Origin: CAIKKV01 sp044346855
Lineage (GTDB): Bacteria > Verrucomicrobiota > Kiritimatiellia > CAIKKV01
Length of the DNA: 11,195 nucleotides
Direction: 5' to 3'
Assembly: GCA_044346855.1 (NCBI GenBank)
Contig: JBIIYJ010000171.1
Location: 1-11,195 of the forward strand
Part shown: piece by piece, positions 6,819 to 11,195 of the stretch
Numbering within the stretch: position 1 is the stretch's first letter
How the letters are laid out: each line of letters opens with the position of its first letter
Notes under the pieces: generated by a model
Told to the model about the DNA's origin: nothing
Seen by the model: the letters and a program-made list of their open reading frames with translations, nothing else
Databases searched by the model: none
Position numbers and translations under genes: made by a program

Positions 6819-8612
6819 ATGAAGCGAACGATTCTGACGGGATTGATGCCGGCCCTGCTGGGCGGGCTTTTCGCCTTCGCCGCGGCGCAGGCCGAGGCCG
6901 CGCCGGCCGACACGGCCGCGCGCGTAGCGGCCGACCTGGAAGGCCGCCAGATCACGGCGCCCTTCTTCCACTATGCCGTGCCGCCGCTGAGCGAACTGAA
7001 GCGGCTCCCCGGGACCTATCCCGCGGACGGCCTCCCCGGCGGCCCGCTCCGGATCGTGGCCGCGGGCGACGAGTACGAGGCCGCCTCCTTCGTGCTCTAC
7101 CCGTTCCAATCCCTCGACCGGGTCGAACTGGCCGCCTCGCCCCTCGCCGGGCCGGGCGGGGCCGTCCTGCCGGCCGCCGCGCTGGACCTCAAGGTCGTCA
7201 AGGTCTGGTTCCAAAATGGGAACGCATGGAACAGCTACTTCGCGGACGTCGGCCTGGTCCCGGTCCCGGAGCTGCTGCTCAACGATGAGGCGCTCATCAA
7301 GGTCGACGCGGCCGCCACGGCCAACTATGCGCGGGTGCGGTCGGCCGGCGGCGACGCCTGGACGTGGATCAGTCCGCCGCGCCGGCTGGACACCGGGTTC
7401 GACCCCTACACGGAAGGCTTTGCCGACGCCGACACCCTCCAGCCGGTTACGCTGGCCGCCGGCGAATTCAAGCAGTTCTTCCTCACCGTCCACGTGCCCA
7501 AGGGCGCGAAGCCGGGTCTCTACACGGGGCAGGTGACCCTGTCGCGCGCCGGAAAACCCCTGGCCGCCATACCGGTCTCGCTGCGGGTGCTGCCCTTCGA
7601 CCTGCCGCTGCCGAAGACGCGCTTTGACCCGGACCGCGATTTCGTCGTCTCCCTGATGGGCGCCTGGCCGCGCCTCAGGCCGGACCATCCCGCGCTGCTG
7701 CCGACGCTGAAGAACCTGCGCCGCCACAATCTCCTGCACCTGGGCCCCGAGGTGCGGTTTGACGCCCCCCAGGAGCGGATCGCGAAGCACGTGGCGCTGA
7801 TGAAGGAGGCCGGCTTCCAGACGCGGCCCATCATCTCCGGCAACCTGCCGTGGGTGGGTCAGCACGACGGCACGCCGCTCACCTTCGACGAACTGATGAC
7901 GATCAAGCGCTCGGCCCAGCAGTGGGCGGCCTTCTATTCGAACCATTTCGGCCACACCGAGGCCGCCATCGGGCTGGGAGACGAGCAGGGGGCCGCCTGG
8001 GTCGCCAAGACCCGTCCCGCCTGGCGCATCGTGAACCAGGAAGGCCTGAAAACCGCGCTCGCCGGCCATGGGCACATTTTCGTCAAGGGCGGCCACATGC
8101 TGGACTACCATCCCACGGCCGGATCGCCGGACGAAAAGGCCAAGACCGAGACCTGGAATACGGTCGGCCACGCCTACGTCGGCTTCTACGCCAGCCAGCA
8201 CAACGGCTCGGAGAATCCGGCTTACGTCCGGCGCCAGCACGGGCTGCTGGGCTACCTGTCCAATTTCGGCATGGTGGACAATTATGAATTCGCCTACGGC
8301 CCATGGAACGACCTGGCCTACGACCTTTACAAGCCCATGGTGTTGGCCTATCCCACCAGCCGCGGCCTGGTGGACACGCTGGAGTGGGAGGGCTTCCGGG
8401 AGGGAATCGACGATATCCGGTACGCCACGCTGCTGAATCGGCTGGCCCTCGAGGCCCGCGCGTCCAAGGACTGGGACCGCATTTATGCGGGGCGCCGGGC
8501 GCTCCAGTGGTTCGCCCTGATGGATGGCACGCGGGTCGACCTCGATGCGGCCCGCCTGGAAATGATCGAAAAAATCCTCGAACTCGCCAAACTCGCCGAC
8601 GCGGCGCAATAA
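6819..8612 (+). CDS. Secreted DUF4091 / GH123-like glycoside hydrolase domain protein
   Basis: The protein has 597 residues. The signal peptide is about residues 1-28 (MKRT, hydrophobic core, AQAEA/AP). An N-terminal beta-sandwich spans about 75-262 and carries the hallmark of this family, VPKGAKPGLYTGQVTLSRAG followed by LRVLPFDLPLP, leading into the barrel. In the barrel, GLGDEQGAAW holds an adjacent Asp-Glu pair (D388-E389). In GH123, adjacent Asp and Glu residues serve substrate-assisted cleavage of N-acetylgalactosaminides. The C-terminal signature WEGFREGIDDIRYATLL (523-539) is typical of DUF4091 proteins. Family membership is fairly sure. Activity on a 2-acetamido sugar is only an inference, because most DUF4091 proteins are uncharacterised. 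It follows gene 2 by 13 bases and precedes gene 4 by 10, so co-transcription is likely. Confidence 0.92.
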   Translation: MKRTILTGLMPALLGGLFAFAAAQAEAAPADTAARVAADLEGRQITAPFFHYAVPPLSELKRLPGTYPADGLPGGPLRIVAAGDEYEAASFVLYPFQSLDRVELAASPLAGPGGAVLPAAALDLKVVKVWFQNGNAWNSYFADVGLVPVPELLLNDEALIKVDAAATANYARVRSAGGDAWTWISPPRRLDTGFDPYTEGFADADTLQPVTLAAGEFKQFFLTVHVPKGAKPGLYTGQVTLSRAGKPLAAIPVSLRVLPFDLPLPKTRFDPDRDFVVSLMGAWPRLRPDHPALLPTLKNLRRHNLLHLGPEVRFDAPQERIAKHVALMKEAGFQTRPIISGNLPWVGQHDGTPLTFDELMTIKRSAQQWAAFYSNHFGHTEAAIGLGDEQGAAWVAKTRPAWRIVNQEGLKTALAGHGHIFVKGGHMLDYHPTAGSPDEKAKTETWNTVGHAYVGFYASQHNGSENPAYVRRQHGLLGYLSNFGMVDNYEFAYGPWNDLAYDLYKPMVLAYPTSRGLVDTLEWEGFREGIDDIRYATLLNRLALEARASKDWDRIYAGRRALQWFALMDGTRVDLDAARLEMIEKILELAKLADAAQ

Positions 8613-8616
8613 GGAG
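8611..8616 (+). promoter_or_regulatory. Ribosome binding site for gene 4
   Basis: AAGGAG overlaps the last two bases of the gene 3 stop codon and lies 6 bases before ATG 8623. This is the strongest Shine-Dalgarno match in the window, and it suggests translational coupling with gene 3. Confidence 0.75.
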
Positions 8617-8622
8617 CCTGCC

Positions 8623-10839
8623 ATGACGCCTGTCCTTCGTTGCTTTCTTTCTCTTCTGATCCTCGCGGCCCTGCCCGGTCTGCTGCCGGCGCAGAGCCCC
8701 GCGCCCGGGCCAACGCCTGCGCCCGATCCCAAGGCGGCCGCGGCGCCTCACGTCGAGGCGGCCGGGGCGCTGCTGAAGGCGCCGAAGCCGGACGTGCCGA
8801 AAGCCCGGGAGGAATATGCCAAGGCCCTGGCCGTTCCCGGCCTTCCTGCGCTTGAGCGCACCCGGATCCGAAACCTGGCGGCGGACGGCGAAAAGCGGCT
8901 CGGAGCGGCCGGCCTTGCGGAAGCCGGGCGCCTGTATGAAAGCATCGCCTCGGACCCGGAGGCGCCCAACAAGGCGCGCATCGCGGCCTTGAACAGCCTC
9001 GCCAATGTTTTCATCGCCGGCCTGGCCGGGCAGAACCTCGACGAAATGGACCTCCCGAAAGCCGAGGCCATCCTGCGGAGATCCTTCGACCTGCCGGACC
9101 TGAAGCCGGACGAGGCGTCCGAAGCCTGGGTCAACCTGGCCAAACTGCAGGAACGGCAAGACCATTATGCCGAGGCGCGGGACAGTTACGCGAAAAGCGG
9201 ACGGACCAACGCCGCGCCGGGGTCGCTCTCCCAAACCAGCCTGCGCGAGTCCTGTCTGGCCGTGCTGAACGATCCGAAAGCGGACGCCAAGGCGCGCTGG
9301 AATGCCTTCATGCAGTTGCCCTCGTGGAGCGGCCGGGATTATGACGCCGTGCTCGAAGACGCTAAAAAATGGCTTCCGGGTTTCCTGGCAGCCGACGCGA
9401 ACCAGGCCATTCAACTGCTGCGGAAATTCAAGGAAGCCGGGAAGGGTGACGCCGCCTACGTCGATTGGGCCGGCCCGCTGCTGCTCGCGGCGCCGCGGCT
9501 CTCGTCGAACGATTACGCCCTGGTCCGGACGACCCTCCTCAAATCGCTCGCAACCCAGCGTAAGATCCCGGCCGCCGCGGGGGAAGCCGCCGCGATGGCC
9601 GGCGACGCGAAGCTTTCGCCCGCTCTGCGGTTCCAGGCCGGCCTTTCGGCCGCGGCCCTGAAAGCCCCTGGCCGCGATGCGAAAAAGGGAATCGAGGAAG
9701 CCGCCAAGGGCTTCACCCTGACGGTTCCCGAGAAGAGCCAGGCCATCCTGGAGGCCGCCCGCATTGCCCTGATGGCCGGATTGGAGTCCCCGGCCCGCGC
9801 GCTGTTCGGCGCCTACCAGGGCTATTTCGTCCAACCCGGCAGGGCCTCCCTGGCCTGCCCGTTCGTGGACAAGGCGCCGATCGACGTGGGCGCCTGGGTG
9901 ACTTCGGCGATCGTCAAGGATCCGAAACGGGGCGCCCGGCTCGACCGGCCGTATGGCGACAACCTCAAGTTCCTGCTGGAAACCGACTCGGCCGTGACCA
10001 GCCGGAACATCGGGCCGGACACGGCGTCCGGCGTGGCCGACGACTCGCGTACCGATTTTCATGCCGTCTGCGACCCGGAAGGGGTACACCTGTTTTTCAT
10101 GGCCTGGGATTCGAAAGCCGCGGACGTGGTGAACGGCTTTGTCACCGGCGGAAGCTACGAGGGCTATCTGGCGGCGGGCCGCTATGAGCCCTACACCTTT
10201 TTCTCGATCGAGCTTCCGAACGGCGAATTGAACGATCGGTTCGACACCGTTTACGCCAACCGCTTCGTCCGGACGGCCAACGAGAAAGCGGGCACCCTCC
10301 GCTCCGAGACACGGGTGGTGGAGGGCGGTTTCGCGACGCATCTATTTTTCTCCTGGGAGGCCTACTACGACCGGATTCCGGTGAACGGAACCGCCTGGGC
10401 CGTCGAGAACATCCGCTGGACGCGGGCGGGGGGCCGTTCCTTCGGCGGCAGCGAATCCGTGCATAATCCGACCAGCTGGGGCGACCTTGTTTTCGGCGGC
10501 CTCGATCCGCAAGCAAAGCTCGCCATCAAGCGTCGACTGGTCATCAAGGCGGCGGCCGCCTATGCCCGGCTGAAGCGGAATGCAGGCGGGCCCGTCAGCC
10601 TCTGGCAGGACCGGGAGTTGGGCGATCCCGCCTTTTACACCAGCCAGCTGCGCCCCCTGGTGGAGCGGCTCGACGCGTACGCGAAACAGGTCAACGCGGA
10701 TATGACGGCGGAACAGGTTGAAACGCTATTTAGCGTGGCCGTGCCGGGCTGGTATGAATTGCCGCGCATTGCGGACAGCCTGCGCCGGGATTACCTGGCC
10801 GCCAGGCTGACATCCCCCGAGGCGGCGCCGAAGCCCTGA
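8623..10839 (+). CDS. Secreted helical-repeat protein with CBM9-like C-terminal domain
   Basis: The protein has 738 residues. A signal peptide (residues 1-24, ending LLPAQS) has no lipobox cysteine. A Pro/Ala-rich linker follows (25-42). Residues about 44-400 are almost wholly alpha-helical, with TPR-like pairs rich in Ala and Leu, such as AWVNLAKLQERQDHYAEARDSY broken here as AWVNLAKLQ (168-176) and HYAEARDSYAKSG (181-193). Residues about 470-625 look like a CBM9-like/DOMON-type beta-sandwich: FHAVCDPEGVHLFFMAWD (479-496), FFSIELPNG, and a closing strand with WAVENIRWTRAGG (592-604). A short helical tail (about 630-732) ends the protein. No catalytic motif is seen. Inferred role: binding or presenting glycan, or scaffolding the other exported proteins. 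The TPR call is from pattern only. It is the last gene of the cluster and converges with the AraC gene 13 bases away. Confidence 0.9.
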   Translation: MTPVLRCFLSLLILAALPGLLPAQSPAPGPTPAPDPKAAAAPHVEAAGALLKAPKPDVPKAREEYAKALAVPGLPALERTRIRNLAADGEKRLGAAGLAEAGRLYESIASDPEAPNKARIAALNSLANVFIAGLAGQNLDEMDLPKAEAILRRSFDLPDLKPDEASEAWVNLAKLQERQDHYAEARDSYAKSGRTNAAPGSLSQTSLRESCLAVLNDPKADAKARWNAFMQLPSWSGRDYDAVLEDAKKWLPGFLAADANQAIQLLRKFKEAGKGDAAYVDWAGPLLLAAPRLSSNDYALVRTTLLKSLATQRKIPAAAGEAAAMAGDAKLSPALRFQAGLSAAALKAPGRDAKKGIEEAAKGFTLTVPEKSQAILEAARIALMAGLESPARALFGAYQGYFVQPGRASLACPFVDKAPIDVGAWVTSAIVKDPKRGARLDRPYGDNLKFLLETDSAVTSRNIGPDTASGVADDSRTDFHAVCDPEGVHLFFMAWDSKAADVVNGFVTGGSYEGYLAAGRYEPYTFFSIELPNGELNDRFDTVYANRFVRTANEKAGTLRSETRVVEGGFATHLFFSWEAYYDRIPVNGTAWAVENIRWTRAGGRSFGGSESVHNPTSWGDLVFGGLDPQAKLAIKRRLVIKAAAAYARLKRNAGGPVSLWQDRELGDPAFYTSQLRPLVERLDAYAKQVNADMTAEQVETLFSVAVPGWYELPRIADSLRRDYLAARLTSPEAAPKP

Positions 10840-10877
10840 ACCGACTGCCCGGCTACAGGACAACGGGCGGCTTCGGC
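10827..10877. terminator. Interrupted inverted repeat between convergent genes, possible bidirectional terminator
   Basis: GCCGAAGCC (10827-10835) pairs perfectly with GGCTTCGGC (10869-10877). Inside it, GCCCG (10847-10851) pairs with CGGGC (10864-10868) over a 12-base loop. The two stems stack on the right side, with an 11-base bulge on the left (10836-10846). The structure spans the stop codons of both convergent genes, so it would appear in both transcripts. There is no T-run on either side, so it is not a classic intrinsic terminator. It may slow polymerase or protect 3' ends. Confidence 0.4.
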
Positions 10878-11195
10878 TTCCGGTGCGACGCGGGCGTGCC
10901 CAGGGCAAGCGGCACCACGCCGTTTTTGCGGAATTGGATCGGCGTGCACCGGATGACCCGCTGGAAGGTGCGCATGAAGTTGGCCGGCGTTTCGTAGCCC
11001 AGCCGCCAGGCGATCTCCTTGACCGGAAGCGACTCCGATTTCAGCATGCCGCAGGCCGCCAGCATCTTGGCGTTCTGGATGTGAACGTGCGGGGAGATTC
11101 CCGTCTGCTGCTTGAAGACGCGGGCCAGATGCTCCGCCGACACGTTCAGCCGCTCCGCGATTTCACCCACCGAAAGGGACCGCGAAATCTCGGAT
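10853..11195 (-). CDS. AraC-family transcriptional regulator, C-terminal DNA-binding part (5' truncated by window edge)
   Basis: The reading frame is open to the window edge, and 113 residues are visible. The GTG at 11170 lies within the HTH domain and is not a credible start. Both AraC/XylS helix-turn-helix units are present: the first at about residues 7-34 (SVGEIAERLNVSAEHLARVF), the second at about 57-88 (VKEIAWRLGYETPANFMRTF followed by CTPIQFRK). The second has the usual GY...NF..F pattern ending in TP..FR. A tail of about 22 residues follows. The ligand-sensing N-terminal domain, which would name the family branch, lies outside the window. The gene converges on the four-gene cluster. 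Regulators of this type often control neighbouring sugar-use genes as activators, so control of the operon is plausible but unproven. Confidence 0.92.
   Translation of the reverse strand, partial: SEISRSLSVGEIAERLNVSAEHLARVFKQQTGISPHVHIQNAKMLAACGMLKSESLPVKEIAWRLGYETPANFMRTFQRVIRCTPIQFRKNGVVPLALGTPASHRKPKPPVVL

Larger units (their letters stand above)
531..10839 (+). other. Putative four-gene glycan-use operon
   Basis: Four + strand genes follow each other with gaps of 11, 13 and 10 bases, each with its own Shine-Dalgarno sequence and with no terminator-like hairpin in between. Three products carry signal peptides and one does not. This suggests export of the binding and cutting proteins and an intracellular last step. 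No transporter, SusC/SusD pair, sulfatase or kinase is present in the window, so uptake must be encoded elsewhere. Co-transcription is inferred from spacing. Confidence 0.7.

Overview
The window is GC-rich bacterial DNA. Four long genes lie close together on the + strand (531-10839), and a convergent AraC-family regulator enters from the right edge on the - strand. Gene style suggests the Planctomycetota-Verrucomicrobiota-Lentisphaerota-Kiritimatiellota group: very large exported carbohydrate-active proteins with only weak family signatures, a DUF4091 protein, an AraC regulator next to the cluster, and no SusC/SusD pair of the Bacteroidota type. This assignment rests on style alone, since no rRNA or universal marker is present.

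Layout. Bases 1-530 hold no credible gene. They carry two inverted copies of a 22-nt hairpin-forming repeat (REP-like, 126-147 and 216-237), several smaller palindromes, and two mutually exclusive hairpins just before the first gene. The operon-like block follows, with gaps of only 10-13 bases and a Shine-Dalgarno sequence before each start. (1) 531-2702 is a 723-aa protein without a signal peptide, with a likely TIM-barrel glycosidase-like N-terminal part and a beta-galactosidase-trimerisation / glutamine-amidotransferase-like C-terminal part. (2) 2714-6805 is a 1363-aa exported multidomain protein: LamG-like jelly roll, beta-sandwich regions, a probable clan GH-A-type barrel and a C-terminal carbohydrate-binding-like domain. 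(3) 6819-8612 is a 597-aa exported DUF4091 / GH123-like protein with an Asp-Glu pair. (4) 8623-10839 is a 738-aa exported protein of helical repeats followed by a CBM9-like beta-sandwich. The C-terminal DNA-binding domain of the AraC regulator (10853-11195, 5' part outside the window) converges on gene 4, and an interrupted inverted repeat sits at the junction.

Working model (inference): this is a small glycan-use locus. Genes 2 and 3 would cut, and gene 4 would bind, a polysaccharide or glycoconjugate outside the cytoplasm; gene 1 would process a product inside the cell; and the AraC-type protein could respond to a breakdown product. The substrate cannot be read from the sequence. The GH123-like Asp-Glu pair hints at, but does not prove, a 2-acetamido sugar. 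No transporter, sulfatase or lyase is visible in the window. The most novel parts are genes 1, 2 and 4, whose enzymatic or binding parts I cannot place in a named family with confidence.
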